Origin: Sapria himalayana
Lineage: Eukaryota > Streptophyta > Magnoliopsida > Malpighiales > Rafflesiaceae
Direction of reading: 5' to 3'
NCBI GenBank assembly: GCA_029783825.1
Contig: JAREIK010000710.1
Coordinates: 56,277 to 120,276, forward strand
Length of the DNA stretch: 64,000 bases
A model generated the notes under the pieces. The model was not told the origin of the DNA. It did no database searches and was given only the letters and a program-made list of their open reading frames with translations. Positions 13,231-28,249 of this stretch are shown here, piece by piece. Both the position numbers and the translations under genes were made by a program. The stretch's first letter is position 1; every line of letters starts with the position of its first letter.

Positions 13231-13474
13231 TTAATATTATTCCATATATAATTATATGTTAGGATACAAATAGTAAATGTAGTTATAATTAGTTACATAT
13301 AGTTAAACATATAATTATATATAGATATATGCATACAAGTAGTTATAAGTAAATATACATAAATGTATACAAAATTATAAACAATTATATAGATTTACAT
13401 ATATGTATACATATATGTATACATAATTAAAAATAAAGTTATATTTATTTATATAAAGTTTTTTATAGTTATAA

Positions 13475-13521
<47 letters not shown>

Positions 13522-15020
13522 TACACATATAGTTAAACATTGTGTTGTATGTTTTTATACATATAATTATAAATATTGTTAAATGTAGTTAAACATATAG
13601 TTACACATATAGTTAAACTTATATTTATACATGTATGTATATATATTTTTTCATATAATTTCATATATTTATATATATAGTTATGTATAGGTATGGATAT
13701 ACTAAAATATATTTATCATAGTAATATATAAAAATGTAAATTTATAAAAAATTATATATAATTAAACATTTAGATATATATATATATATATATATTCTTA
13801 CGAGTAGTTAAATTTAGTTATACATAAATATATACAATGTTATAAACAAATATATAGATTTACATGTATGTATAAATAGTTACATATATAGGTATATTTA
13901 ATTATATAAAGTGTTATTTAGTTTTACTAACATTTATATATAGTTATATACATATAATTAAATATGATGTTGTATGTTATTATACATGTAATTATAAATA
14001 TAGTTACATGTGATTATACGTATAATTACATGTATGGTTAAACTTATATTTACACATGTATGTATATATATGTGTTCGAATAATTCTATATATTTATACA
14101 TATAGTTATGTATAGGTATGGATATACTAAAATACATTTTTATATTAATATATAAAAATGTATATTAAATTATGTTGTTGATTATATATTTAAATATAGG
14201 TTATACATTAATAATATAAAATTATGTATAGTTATTGGTTATTATACATATAATATGTATAGTTATAAAAAATTATATATCGTTAAACATTTAGTTATAT
14301 ATATATATATATATATTCATATGAGTAGTTATAGTTAGTTATACATAAATATATAAAAAGTTATAAACAAGTATATAGATTTGCATATATGTATACATAT
14401 ATGTATAAATAGTTAAAAATATAGTTATATTTAATTATATATAGTTTTATTTTGTTTTAAAAATATTTATATATAGTTATACACATATATTTAAACATAA
14501 TGTTGTATGTTGTTATACATGTAATATTAAACAGAGTTACATGTGGTTATAGATATAGTTACACATATAGTTAAACTTGTATTTATACATGTAGGTATAT
14601 TTATTTATTTATATAATTTTATATATCTATACCTATAGTTATGTATAGGTATAGATATAGTAAAATACATTTATGAATACTAATAAATACAAATGTATAT
14701 TAAATAAAAGTTGTAAATTATATATTTAAATATAGTTATGTATAAAACTTTTATAGTAATACATATAATAAGATATAATTATATATAGTTATATGTTATT
14801 ATACATATAGTATATATAACTATACATATTTTTATATAGTTAAACATATAGTTATATATAGATATATTCAATACAAATAGTTATACATGAATATATAATG
14901 TTATAAATAAATATATAGATTTACATATTGTATACATACTTACAAATATAGTTATATTTAATTATATAGAGTGTTATAAAGTTATACAATTATTTATATA
15001 TAATTATACAAATATTTATA
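13230..15020. repeat. AT-rich satellite block 2 (about 530-bp unit)
   Basis: Same satellite as at 7570. The landmark like GTTACAAATATAGTTATAT occurs at 13879, 14412 and 14939 (533 and 527 bp apart). AGTTATGTATAGGTATGG occurs at 13679, 14104 and 14637 (425 and 533 bp apart), so one unit has an internal deletion of about 100 bp. It contains two long (AT)n runs, near 13480-13516 and 13776-13795. Confidence 0.85.
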
Positions 15021-17590
15021 TATTGGCATACAACTTCAACAAATAATTAAAATATGAGCAGCAATGATGTTTAGAAAGAGAGAGAGAGAGAAGAAATACT
15101 ATATTTCTACAATTTTCCACATGAGCAGAATGTACTTTGAATGACCATTTACTACTGCTTCTATAGCCAAGATATGTTCTGGTAAAGCATCATAAATTTT
15201 TTCCATATATCTGAATGTCAATAGATATATATATATATAAAGAAAAAATATGAAGATTAATACATATCGAGTATTACCATAAAAAATAAAACAACTGGAA
15301 AAGATAAATAAAAACTCACAATAATATAATATTATGTATAAAAATTTTAAAAGGATATTGTCATTTATTAAATAAAAAAATTCACAAATAAATACAAAAA
15401 GAAACTATAAATACTATTAATCTATATATCATCTCATCCCATTTTCTCAAGATAAAAAAATATAAAAATACAATATAATTCTTAATAGTTTTGAAATTTT
15501 ATTTTTATTTACAACTTATTAATATTCATTGTAAGTTATTTTGCTGTATTTTTATGATATGTTACTATTTTTTTTATATTGTATTGATGTTCTTGAAATT
15601 ATAATAATTTATATTTATTTTATTAAGATATGAAATAATATTTAATAATATATGTTCTGGACTAAAAATTAATAAGTAAATATGTTTATGCCATATTAAA
15701 CTATCAAAGAGTACTCACATAAAAGCGTACTCACATATATTTGCTAGTACTATAAATTAATGGTTCATTAATGATACATACATTTTCATAATACTTCTCA
15801 AATTTTATTATATTCTTTATTACTAATTATTACAAGATATATCTACCACAAATTTTGTAAAATATGAATCTTAGATTCAAGCTTGTAGGTTACAACTAAT
15901 AATTATCGTACTCAACTAATAACTACAACGTTCAACTAACAATACTACTCATATTTATTAGTTTTTTAAATTGTTTAAAATAAACATATTGCAGCATAGA
16001 AAAATTATAGTGTGTTAAAAAATGATGTTATTAACACGGCAGGATAAAGGGAGTCCTAACGAATGTTATCGTAAAGAGAATACTCTTGTATGGCTTGAAA
16101 TTCATCAATGTTACAGAGATACCCAAACTCTTTATAATCCACAACTATTAATGGTATAAATTATAGTTAATATAAATTTGGTAGAAGTTGAATTGTTAGA
16201 GTAATATTAAACTATATTGTTATGGAAAATCATAAATTAAAGTTAATAAAACATTTTTTGGTAGAAAAAAATCTATTGTATTGCATGACATTGTGGGGAT
16301 TATAAACATTAAAATTTTCTAAATATTTTTAATAATTTTATATTCTCTATCTAAATCAAAAATATTATATATTTAAAATATTATACTTTTTTTATCTACA
16401 TACCCTTCTCCCAAACTCAACCCAAAATTATATTTTGGCTCGTATATAAGCTATGAGGCTTCATGATTAGAATGGGTAAAATTCACGTCCCAACATATGA
16501 ACAACATGATAAATGATAGCTACATGGAAAACGTATCCAACATCTACGAGGATCAGACTCATATTTTCAGTGTTAGAGTATTCATCATCTTTTGATGATC
16601 AGTCTACCATGTTGTTGTTTCAGATTATTATTACCATGCTATTTGTTTTTAAAAATATTTTTCTTGATAGTAATTATGTACAAAATAGTTTAGTTCATAT
16701 ATTTTAAACTATCTTAGCTTGAGTGTCCATGACACATTGCTATGTGTTGATCTTATAATATCAGTATGAAATCATCATTTTAATATTACTAAACTTGATT
16801 CAACAAGTCCACTCTCACTAACAAAAGAGAGATTATAAGGAATCACACACTATGAGACATCTATTGAAGGAACATTGAAATTATTAGAATTATAAGTGTT
16901 TTATTTCAAGAAAAATAAATATGAAGTTATTATGTTTGAGATAATTCTGAGATAAATTTAATTTACAAAATGCCAGATACATGGTAAATATAAATCTTTA
17001 TACACACACACACACACTCACACACACACCATGATAATCTTTGTTAAAGATAAGTACAACCATAAGAATATAAATGAATCATGTAGGAAAATGATAATAA
17101 AGTTTGAAAAAAATTAATAAGAATAATTATTTTTATATCATATGTTGACTTACAAGCTTATCAAATGCTTACTTGCATGAATATCATGTATTAGTATGTA
17201 TAACTTCCATGTCTTGGCTTACATGAGTGATAAGTATTGATTATGTGCTTATTATGTGTTCTCATGCATTAATGCCAAGTGCTTGAAAGTGTGTTTGTTA
17301 TATGATGATGTGTATACCTACCAAGAATTGACTTGACATGTGAAAGATATGTGTTGGCTTACTAAATGTTGTTTCAAAAATTAAAAAACTTGGAATCTTG
17401 CCTATCAATAAATGTGATTTGGGGTTCCTAGCACATAACAACACATATCATGAGAACATTTCAAAGTGAATTGAGAAACTCTTGCTCAATTATTTTAAAT
17501 TACATGTGTGAATACTATTGAGTTTTCTAGAAGTTGGTAGAATAGTTCAAACTGATTTAATAGAGTATAATCATTTTAATTTAATTTGAC
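15021..17590. other. AT-rich region without recognisable gene
   Basis: About 2.6 kb in which I see no supported gene. It holds a short (GA)n at 15077-15092, an (AC)n run at about 17001-17028, and a patch at 17150-17350 with repeated TTGGCTTAC and ATGTGTT words. A 64-residue plus frame at 16513-16707 has no recognisable motif and is likely chance. Confidence 0.6.
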
Positions 17591-17595
17591 ATGCT

Positions 17596-17850
17596 AAACT
17601 ATTATTTTATGTATTTTATTTAATTTATTTATTTTATTTATTTTATGTATTTTATGTATTTTATTTATTTTATTTATTTTATTTATTTTATTTATTTTAT
17701 GTATTTTATTTATTTTATGTCTTTTATGAATTATATATATTATATGTATTATATGTATTATATGTATTTTATGTATTATATGCCTTTTATGTATTTTATG
17801 TATTTTATGTATTTTATGTATTTTATATATTTTATGTATTTATGGTAGTC
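17596..17850. repeat. 9-bp minisatellite (TATTTTATG / TATTTTATT)
   Basis: About 28 tandem nonamers of TATTTTATG and TATTTTATT, with a middle stretch of ATTATATGT variants. Because 9 is a multiple of 3, it gives an open plus frame of repeated Met-Tyr-Phe / Ile-Tyr-Phe (17645-17848), which is a by-product of the repeat. Confidence 0.95.
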
Positions 17851-18089
17851 TACATATTAAATATGAAGATGTATAAGAATATGTCTAAATAATCCGATTT
17901 ATCTATGTTTTTTGAAATGGAACTAAATCTAGGGAACCATTGGATAAATGGACTTGTAATATTCAATTTTGTCTTGATTGTTTGTTTAATTTTGATGGTT
18001 CATATTTGAAAAAAAACCAATTGTGTCACTGAAATAGTTACAAAAAATTTAATAAAAATGTATACCTATTTGGACAATCACAGATGTAT

Positions 18090-19823
18090 TTTATTTATTT
18101 ATGGTTCATTTATTTCTTCCTTCAAATGAGATATCTGCTCATCCATTTTTTCATTTCGGTCTCCATAACTACAATACATTGATTTGTTTCCATTGCTTAT
18201 TATTCAACCACCACATCTACCATTACTGAGATAGATGAATTAGAAGCACGACTGCCACAACAAAATACCACTCCCTTCAAGCCAATGTCATACACTCACT
18301 GTTTCTTACGACCTCCTATGGTCTCCAAATAAATAGGATCATAGCCAATTGGTTGAAGATCCATGTAACCCTCAACTTATTGATGAGTAGTTGTCGCACG
18401 TTGTTCCATTAGTTCGTGAGATAAAATAAAGAAAAATAATATTTTAGATATACATAAAATAAAATAAATATTTTGCATTCCAAACAATTTTAAAAATGTA
18501 CTGTACTATTATAAAATTTTATTAATATAACAAATTCTTTCAGTAATCATCTGAGACTTATTGTCAACAAACTGACCATCCACATTCTTAACATGTATCT
18601 TCCTGAAAATCTCATAAAAATTGGGATATCAACCCAATTCTCCAGCCTAGAATATGTTTTTATTAAGTCATAAAAAATCAAATGATCAAAAAAATTTAAA
18701 AAATTAATAAAACCATGCAGAGATTTGATTTATTAGTCTATTAGGACAACCACTAAATAAATAAATATTTAAAATTTTAAAATTGTACGAAATCTGAAGT
18801 GTGCTCAATGCTCAACTTTGACCCTCCTATGTGTCGACAGATTCATTGAACCTAGTCCAACTACCTCACTTCATCAATATTTTGCTGGCAATATCTGATT
18901 TTTTTCTTCACATCTAGCTCCTCCCAATACTTAAGCTACTCCGGCCAGTCATCCTCGGATATAAAAATAGGTCTTTTTTTCATATTCTTCAGTTTATGGA
19001 TAAAATCATAATACTGTTGAGTAGCTTTGTTCTCTCATTATGACTTCATCTTTCCATCAAATTTGGGCACCCATGTGCAATGATTCTATATATAGAAAAA
19101 TCACAAAAAAATTATATTAACAATAAGAACATAATTATTTATTACTTGAATAATAACCAACATAATAGTTAAGTAATTAGATAATTATTTTTTAATGCTT
19201 TTGTTTTGTTATTTTTACCTAAAAGTCATTAAAATAACTCTCTTGTCGATTCAGAAACTTTCTTCTAGGAGAATGCTTTAGTATCAGCCATTTTCTTGAA
19301 ATACTTTGTAATTATAGTCAGACACTTGTGAAATGGAATAAAACTATACAAATAAATAAATAACATTGAATACAAGCAAATCATAATAATATAAAAAAAC
19401 CATAGACAGTAACATCACAATTTTCTTTTCAAGTCATATTTACATATTCTTTTACCTCCCATCTACAATCTCAATTACTAACTTTGCACTGATTGCAGAA
19501 GAAGGCACAACATTTAATGATGTCGTTTGTTTTGTAAATGGGGGAACTATTGGCGTAAAATGTAGTGTAGAAGATAGAGATAGATCAGAAGGGTGTGAAG
19601 GAAGCATAATGGTTGGTAAAATTATATCTAATAAAGGTGATTGTAGAGGTTTCAATGATGGTGTTGGCGATAGAAATGAAGATGGTGATTATGATGTTAA
19701 AGTCTGGATATGGTGGGTATGAGATGGTACTGATTTTGCAACATGATGTAACATAATAGATGAATTTAGTTCATTTATCTTTCCACGTCCACCTCCACCA
19801 TGGGCATGTCCTTTGGGTGCCAT
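18090..19823 (-). pseudogene. TNPA-like CACTA gene remnant (Transposase_24-like), copy C
   Basis: This decayed minus-strand gene is the partner of the TNPD remnant just upstream. The ATG at about 19823 starts MAPKGHAHGGGGRGK, followed by a Ser/Pro/Thr-rich segment (to a stop at 19452 in one frame). The conserved core near 19010-18830 reads FISEDDWPE, LKYWEELDVKKKSDIA, a typical pattern of this family. Next, 18610-18540 reads FRKIHVKNVDGQFVDNKSQ, and near 18330-18250 VGGRKKQ-VYDIG and FCCGSRASNS. Stops and shifts separate the pieces. TNPA proteins bind CACTA subterminal repeats; this copy cannot make a full product. It matches copy A (2500-4340) in order and position, which supports the call. 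Confidence 0.65.
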
Positions 19824-19959
19824 CTACTGTACAAAATAAAACATAGAACAAATAATAGAGATACGATGAATAAGCATGTATTTTAGATTAAAACACATCG
19901 ATATATTTCAACAAAATATAGAAAGTCTTTGATAGTTTAATATTATAATAAAATTATAA

Positions 19960-22900
19960 CCGTTTAATTATCATCATCTATGTCATCCTTCAATGAATTT
20001 TCTCATATTTCGTCTGATTCTGATAGAAGTTCAAACTCATCTTCAGATTGAAATTGATCATCTTCAATTTCTATTAGGCCACCATTTGTGTCACATAAAT
20101 TTTTGGATATTCATCTACGTCCATAGACTCAATATTATTTATGTCATCTTCTAGGAATGCAAGTGCAATATCTAAGTCTGCACTTCTTTGTTGAGATGTT
20201 GGTACTTCAAAATTTGATCGAGCTTTGATTTTGAAATTTTCCCATCAATCACTATTATCACGAGATAAACACGGATATGTATAATAATATACTTAAGTAG
20301 CTTGAACTGCCACAATAAATAGCGCATATTGATTATAAATAAGTTTATGCTTAACATCCACTAGCTTATAATCTAAATTAATCTTTGTGCCCATATTTCA
20401 TGTATATTTAAGTTTATGGTTAACATTTACTAGCTTATAATCTGAATGAATCTTTGTGCCCATATTTCATGTATGATCAAACCATACGCACTTTAATATT
20501 ATAATCCTATTATTTTCGAGTCTAGGATACTCCAACTCAATAACTTCTTTGAGTTGATCATAATAATCAATCTCATCTGCACTATAACATGAGTCTTTAA
20601 TGCATACACCACTATTCATTGTTGTATTAGAAGAACCGTGCCCAATTTTATGAAATTTATATCTATTAACAAAATGCCCAGGAAAGGTTGTCACATATCT
20701 AAATGGGCCTTTACTTAAATTCTAAATAAAAATATTTGAATCTCCATTTGAAGGATTAATTGTATGTGACATAAATTTAAAAAATGATATTAAAAAATAA
20801 AAGATACTAATAAATTAAATTATTCAAAAATTTAATACTTATTAATTCTCACATAATTTTTTAACCAATTCGCAAATTCAGTTTTTCTAGAATATAATCG
20901 ACATCATTGCTGGAAATTACTGGTTGCCGATATTTTAACTGCTCAATATAAATACTACACAAATATAAAAAGAGATAGAAAAATATATATCAATTTTTAA
21001 TAATTCCTATTAAAGATAAAATTAAATTATGATTAAACCTACAACCATTTTAGTATACATACTCAATATATGGTGCAACCTCCTCATAATAAAGTAAAAC
21101 ATAGCTCCGAGTTGCTTTGTACTCTTTATCTATCATACATCTTTTCATTTCTCTTCCAGGGTGCTTGAAGATAGATAGTTTGTCCACAGAATAATCTTCT
21201 ACCATCACATGACCTTTATCATTACGAGACACATTTCAATTATATTAATTTACAATATTATTGTATGTATGAAATAATAAAACATACCAAATTATATGTA
21301 TTTACCTCTGAAAAGAATACAACCACCTATATTGCAATGGCCTTGCTATCCTTGCTTCATATGCCAAATGGACTGGCAAATGCTTCATCGAGTCAAAAAA
21401 TCTCGATGAGAATATCCATTCAAACTTACAAATAATAAGTGGAATGTCATTCTTCAGTCTTACCATGTCATCTATTTTGATAGTGGTTACAGTTAGCAAT
21501 TTGAAAAACAAAGTTCTTTAAGGACCTTCCAAACATTTAGGAGAAGTAATTCATTGAATGCAATTGGTATTAATCTCTGCATAAAAATATGACAGTCATG
21601 ACTTTTTATTCTAAATATATTAAGATTCTTCATATCAATGCATCTACCCATATTTGACACATATCCATCAATAAATTTCAAAATTTTAATCCATTGACAC
21701 AATATATGTCTTGCCTTCTTATCAAGTGGGTAGCAAGCTTTAGGGAATTTTCCTGTTGTCTCATTCATTTTCAATTTTGGATGCCGACAGTAATCATTCA
21801 GCTCTTGTCTTGATTTTAAAGTGTCTTTTGTTTTTTCATCTATATTAAGGATTGTGTTGAAAATATTGTAAGACATATTTTTTTCAATATGGATTACATG
21901 TAAGTTATGATGAATAAAATTGGACTTCCAATAGGGCAAGTCCCAAAATATACTACGTTTTCTCTAGCCAAATATTTTTCCTATTGGTCCATTACTTCTA
22001 GTAGTATCTTTTTTAATTACCTTCTTCAAACACAAACTTTGAACATCTGTCATAATATCATTTTCTGAACAAACTGCTAGTGCAAATGTAATCACAGTTT
22101 TATTTTTTCGTAATGCAGTTCTATTTCTTCGAAATGAATGATTTGTAGGTAGAAACTTATGATGGTTATCAAGCCATGATTGTTTACAACTAAATTTCAG
22201 GGTAAATACATCGGAATTTGTCATGCAATATGGGCATGAGAATCATTTTCTAGTACTCCAGCCAGACAATATTGAATATGCAGAAAAGTCACTTAACGTC
22301 CACATAAGGGCTGCCCGCATAATGAAATTTGCTTCTTTGAGATATTATATGTATTCACGCCAACATCCCTCAAATGATTTAAATATACAATAAGAGACAG
22401 TAAAAAAATATCCAGCATGTCTTTTGGATTTTTTGGCCCTGGAACCAATTTTGACAAAAACATATATTGCTTCTTCATACACAATCACGAAGAAAAGTTA
22501 TAAGGTATCACTATCACTGCCCATGTTGAATAATATTATCTAGTTTGCACAAATGGTTGAAATCCATCACTATAGAGATACAATCTCACATTTCAACCTT
22601 CAGCTGCAAAATCTTGATGTCTATGATTAAAATGCTTCAAAGCAAGTGAATCGAATGGATGACTCATTACGTCTTCTTCAACCTCATGCTCAGAATGCCA
22701 CCTCATATCATTTGCTATAACATTTGATGCATATAGTCTCTGTAATCGAAGAATTAATAGAAAATAATACATCTTCTTAAATGCAACTTTTAATTTTTGT
22801 CACGTATCTACACCACGAGATGCCTTCTTAAATCAAGTATGATCAAAAAACTTACAGGTAATTAAATCACTATCACCACCCCAATATAACGTACATCCAT

Positions 22901-23555
22901 CGAAACAATAATGAATTTTTTTCCATTGGTAGAACCATTCCTCGTTGTAACTACTTAGTATTGTAAAAGTTGTTAGTGATCAAATTATTATCCGAAACAA
23001 TCTCCATCATCATTTATGTCACCTCGTCAAATAATTTCTCAGACATATGATTTTTTGACTTAATGCTCATAAGTCGAGCCACAAGTGACAATTACGAATG
23101 TGTTTTACAACCAAGCAACAAGTCTTTATCTACAGCTTTAAGTATTTCATTAAAATTTTCGAGCTTCAGGATTAGGTGGTTCATCCATGTAATTTATATT
23201 GAAGTCAGCACCAGTAGCTTCCGTTATCATTCTATGGTATGTGTTTGATGATTCTTCACAACAAGCAAATGATTCAGTAATCTCATTTTGGTAAATGTTC
23301 AGAGCCATTATACTTTACCCATGATAAATCCAAACAAAATAAATTGGCACAAAGCCATATTTAGCCAAATAGTATCTTATAGTGTTTGTATCATGAAAAG
23401 GGATATTGTGACACTTGTGATGATTACATGGACACTTAATTTTTTCTCCATCCATCCATCTCTATTAACTACATGCAAAATTGATGAATCAAAAAATATT
23501 TATTTAAAATTCCATTCATAAACTTTCTATACATCCACTGATTATTTGTACTCAT
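19960..23555 (-). pseudogene. TNPD-type CACTA transposase remnant, copy C (near full length)
   Basis: The most complete transposase here. The ATG at 23555 starts MSTNNQWMYRK and meets a stop about 30 codons on. After the linker and the first Transposase_21 part (about 22900-22700), 22484-22293 gives KKQYMFLSKLVPGPKNPKDM. 22224-21964 gives the SDVFTLKFSCKQSWLDNHHKF block. 21939-21493 holds IHHNLHVIHIEKN, GYVSNMGRCID and SHDCHIFMQRL. 21511-21302 is the DUF4218-like part (VHLAYEARIARPLQYRW), 21232-21050 its end (LSIFKHPGRE, VAPYIEYVY). 20694-20467 is DUF4216-like (GVCIKDSCYS, LKEVIELEYP, KCVWFDHT). An acidic C-terminus follows to about 19980. Frameshifts and stops throughout make it dead. Probable introns were not resolved. 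Confidence 0.88.
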
Positions 23556-23849
23556 TTTCCCCTATTTTATTCACAAAAAAAATGCTTAATCATTATTTAG
23601 AATTAAACATTTTATTACTTCAAAATATACTAATAATTAAATAAAATTACTTATAGATTAATATTTAAAAATTAAATATCATGAATATCAAGATAATGCA
23701 TTTACAGAATCTACATGAATAGATAAAGCGATTTTTAGCATGATAAAGATTAATAGATATCACGGTAATACTAGATAAAGGGAGCAATATAAGATAATGC
23801 ACAATAAATGAGAGCAAAAAAGAATGACATTTAAAGTTTGAAGTGGGAA
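23556..23849. other. Spacer upstream of TNPD copy C
   Basis: Paralogue of 12314-12596. No gene. It would carry the 5' leader of the minus-strand transposase. Confidence 0.55.
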
Positions 23850-23924
23850 AGGGGGGCAGTGAGAGAGAGAGAGAAGGTGGGGAGAGAGAGAGAGAGAGGG
23901 GTAGAGAAATGGAGAATTGGGAGA

Positions 23925-23960
<36 letters not shown>

Positions 23961-23975
23961 GAGATAAAGAAAGAA

Positions 23976-24009
<34 letters not shown>

Positions 24010-24305
24010 AAAGGGGAGAGGGAGAGGGAGAGAGAGAAAGAGGGGAGAGGGGGAAAGAAATGGTGAAAGGGAGAGAGAGGGAGAGAGGGAGATTCAGGGA
24101 GAGAGAAAGAGGGAGAGAGAGGGAGAGAGAGGGAGAGAGAGAGAGAGAGAGGGAGGGAGAGAGAGAGAGAGAGAGAGAGATAGAGAGAACAAGCAAGAAA
24201 GGAGAGTAAGAAATAAACTAACAAGAGAGAGTGTGTGTGAGTTACATAGAAAGAAAAATAGGAAGAGAGTGACATAGAAAGAATTAGAGGGAGAGTGAGA
24301 CACAC
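23850..24305. repeat. Polypurine GAGA/GGGA tract 2 with a GATA seed
   Basis: About 450 bp of purines (GAGAGAGG, GGGAGAGA). At about 23970-23993 there is a short perfect GATA run inside it (AAATAGATAGATAGATAGAT), so a GATA seed sits inside a CACTA-associated tract. The Leu/Ser/Pro reading frames on minus are translation of CTCTCT. Confidence 0.95.
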
Positions 24306-24590
24306 AGAGAATATACTGTTAGAATGAGGAGTTATATAAAATAAAAAAAAATTTCTTCCATACAACCCTATCAAATATTACATCTTTCTTAATAAATATG
24401 TTCATATATGAGCCTGAGGCCCAAGGGTTGGGAATAGGCAAGAGTACGACCCTTATTTGTATTATACCATATATGAGTCTGACCAACGGACACTCTCATG
24501 CTATGTGCTTACATACTATTGATATTATGGCTTTTATCATTTAATTTAAAGTTAGTGCAACAAATTAGTATTATCCCATATATAATTAAA
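24306..24590. other. Duplicated spacer before satellite block 3
   Basis: Paralogue of 12966-13230, with no gene seen. It joins satellite in the same way as the first copy. Confidence 0.65.
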
Positions 24591-26779
24591 TGTTAGTACA
24601 CATATAGTAAATGTAGTTATAAATAGTTACATATAGTTAAACATATAGTTATATATAGATATATGCATACATGTAGTTATAAGTAGATATACATAAATGT
24701 ATACAAAGTTATAAACAATTTCTAGATCTACATATATGTATACATAATAAAAAATAAAGTTATATTTATTTATATAGAGTTTTTATAGTTATACAAATAT
24801 TTATATATAGATATACACATATAGTTAAATATTATGTTGTGTGTTTTTATACATATAAATATAAATATAGTTACATGTGCTTATACATATAGGTAAATGT
24901 ATAGTTAACTTATATTTATACATGTATGAATATATATTTTTTCATATAATTTCATATATTTATATATATAGTTATGTATAGGTATGGATATACTAAAATA
25001 CATTTATTATACTAATATATAAAAATGTATATTAAATATATGTTGTTAATTAATATTAAAATATAGTTATGTATACAGTTTTTATAGTTATACATATAGT
25101 AAGATATAATTATTTATAATTATATGTTATTATACATATAATAACATATAACTATAGTTATATGTTATTATACATATATTTATCTATAGTTATATATTTT
25201 TATACATGTAATTATAAATATAGTTACATTTTGTTATAAATATAGTTACATGTGGTTATAAATATAGTTACACATATAGTTATAGTTATATTTATACATG
25301 TAGGTATATATATTTATTCATAAAATTTTATAAAGTTATACATATCATTATGTAGAGGTATAGATATAGTAATATATATTTTTATAAACTAATATATACA
25401 AATATATATTAAATATAAGTTGTAAATTATATATTTAAATATAGTTATGTATAAAGTTTTTATAGTTATACATATAATAAGATACAATTATTTATAGTTA
25501 TATGTTATTATAGATATAGTATATATAGCCATACATATTTTTATATAGTTAAACATATAGTTATATAAAAATATATACATACAAATAGTTATACATAAAT
25601 AAATAAAGTTATCAATAAATATATAGATTTACATATATGTATACATTGTTACAAATATAGTTATATTTAATTATATATAGTTTTATATAATTATACAAAT
25701 ATTTATATATAGTTATACAAATATTTATATATAATTATAAACATATATTTCAACATAATGTTATATGATATTATACATGTAATTATAAATTTTGTTACAT
25801 GTGGTTATACATATAGTTACACATTAGTTAGACATATATTTATATATGTAGGTATATATATTTTTTAATATAATTTTATATACGTATACATATTTACAAA
25901 TATAGTTATATTTAATTATATAGGGTATTATATAGTTATACAAAAATTTATATATAGTTATACACATATAGTTAAATGTAATGTCGTATGTTGTTGTACA
26001 TGTAATTATAAATATATTTACATGTGGTTATACACATAGTTACACATATTGTTATACTAAGATTTATACATGTAGGTATATATTTTTTTTCATATAATTT
26101 TATATATTTATACATATAGTTATGTATAGGTATAGATATAGTAAAATACATTTTTATATACTAATATATAGAAATGTATAGTAAATATAAGTTATAAATT
26201 ATATATTTTAATATAGTTATGTATAAAGATTTTATAGTTATACATATAATAAGATATAATTATTTATAGTTATATGTTATTATACATATAGTATATATAG
26301 CTATAAATATTTTTATATAGTTAAACATATAGTTATATATAGATATATTCATACAAATATTTATAAATAAATATATAAAGTTTTAAATAAACATATAGAT
26401 TTACATATATTTATACATAGGTACAAATATAGTTATATGTAATTGTATAAAGTGTTATACAATAATACAAATATTTATATATAGTTATACACATATAGTT
26501 AAACATAATGTTGTATTTTATTTTATAATTACATATAGTTATACATATAGTTACACATATAGTTATACTTATATTTATATATGTAGGTATATATCTTTTA
26601 TTATATAATTTTATATATGTATACAAATAGTTATCTATAGGTATATAAATGGTAAATACATTTTTATATACTAATATATAAAAATGTATATTAAATATAT
26701 GTTGTTAATTATATTTTTAATTATAGTTATGTGTAATATTTTATAGTTATACATATAGTCAAAAAAATTATATATAATT
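24590..26779. repeat. AT-rich satellite block 3, left part
   Basis: Same satellite with several landmark copies: AGTTATGTATAGGTATGG at 24970, a variant near 25346, AGTTATGTATAGGTATAG at 26118. TTACAAATATAGTTATAT at 25893 and 26421 are 528 bp apart. It is interrupted at 26780 by a retrocopy and resumes at 27714 in register. Confidence 0.85.
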
Positions 26780-27713
<934 letters not shown>

Positions 27714-28249
27714 ATAGTATATATAATTAAAAATAGATTTATATTAAACATATAATTATATATAGATATATTCATACAAGTAGTTATAAGTAGTTATATA
27801 TAAATATATACAAAGTTATAAATAAATATATAGATTTAATTATATGAATAGATATATGTATACAAAGATACAAATATAGTTATATTTAATTATATAAAGT
27901 ATAACTTAGTTATACAAATATTTATATATAGTTATACACATATAGTGATAAATATGTATGTATTTAAAGATATAGTTATATATAAAATTTTTATAGTTAT
28001 ACATTTAGTAAAATACAATTATATATAGTTATATATTAATACATATGATATATTTTGTTAAAAATATAGTTATATAGAATTACACATATAGTTATAAAAT
28101 ATTATATAGTTAAAAAAATAGTTATATATAGTTATTAATATAGTTATAAAAATAGTTTACATAGTTACAAATATAGTTAAATATAAATTATGAAGAGTTT
28201 TATATAGTTATACAAATATTTATAAATAGTTATCATATAGTATGATAAC
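27714..28249. repeat. AT-rich satellite block 3, right part
   Basis: Continuation of the satellite after the ARF insertion. A landmark like GATACAAATATAGTTATATT occurs near 27867. The block then degrades into AGTTATA words and ends at the retrotransposon scrap at 28250. Confidence 0.8.

Noticed and set aside
15021..17590. Possible LTR with repeated TTGGCTTAC/ATGTGTT words
   Set aside because: No TG...CA boundaries, primer-binding site or second copy was found.
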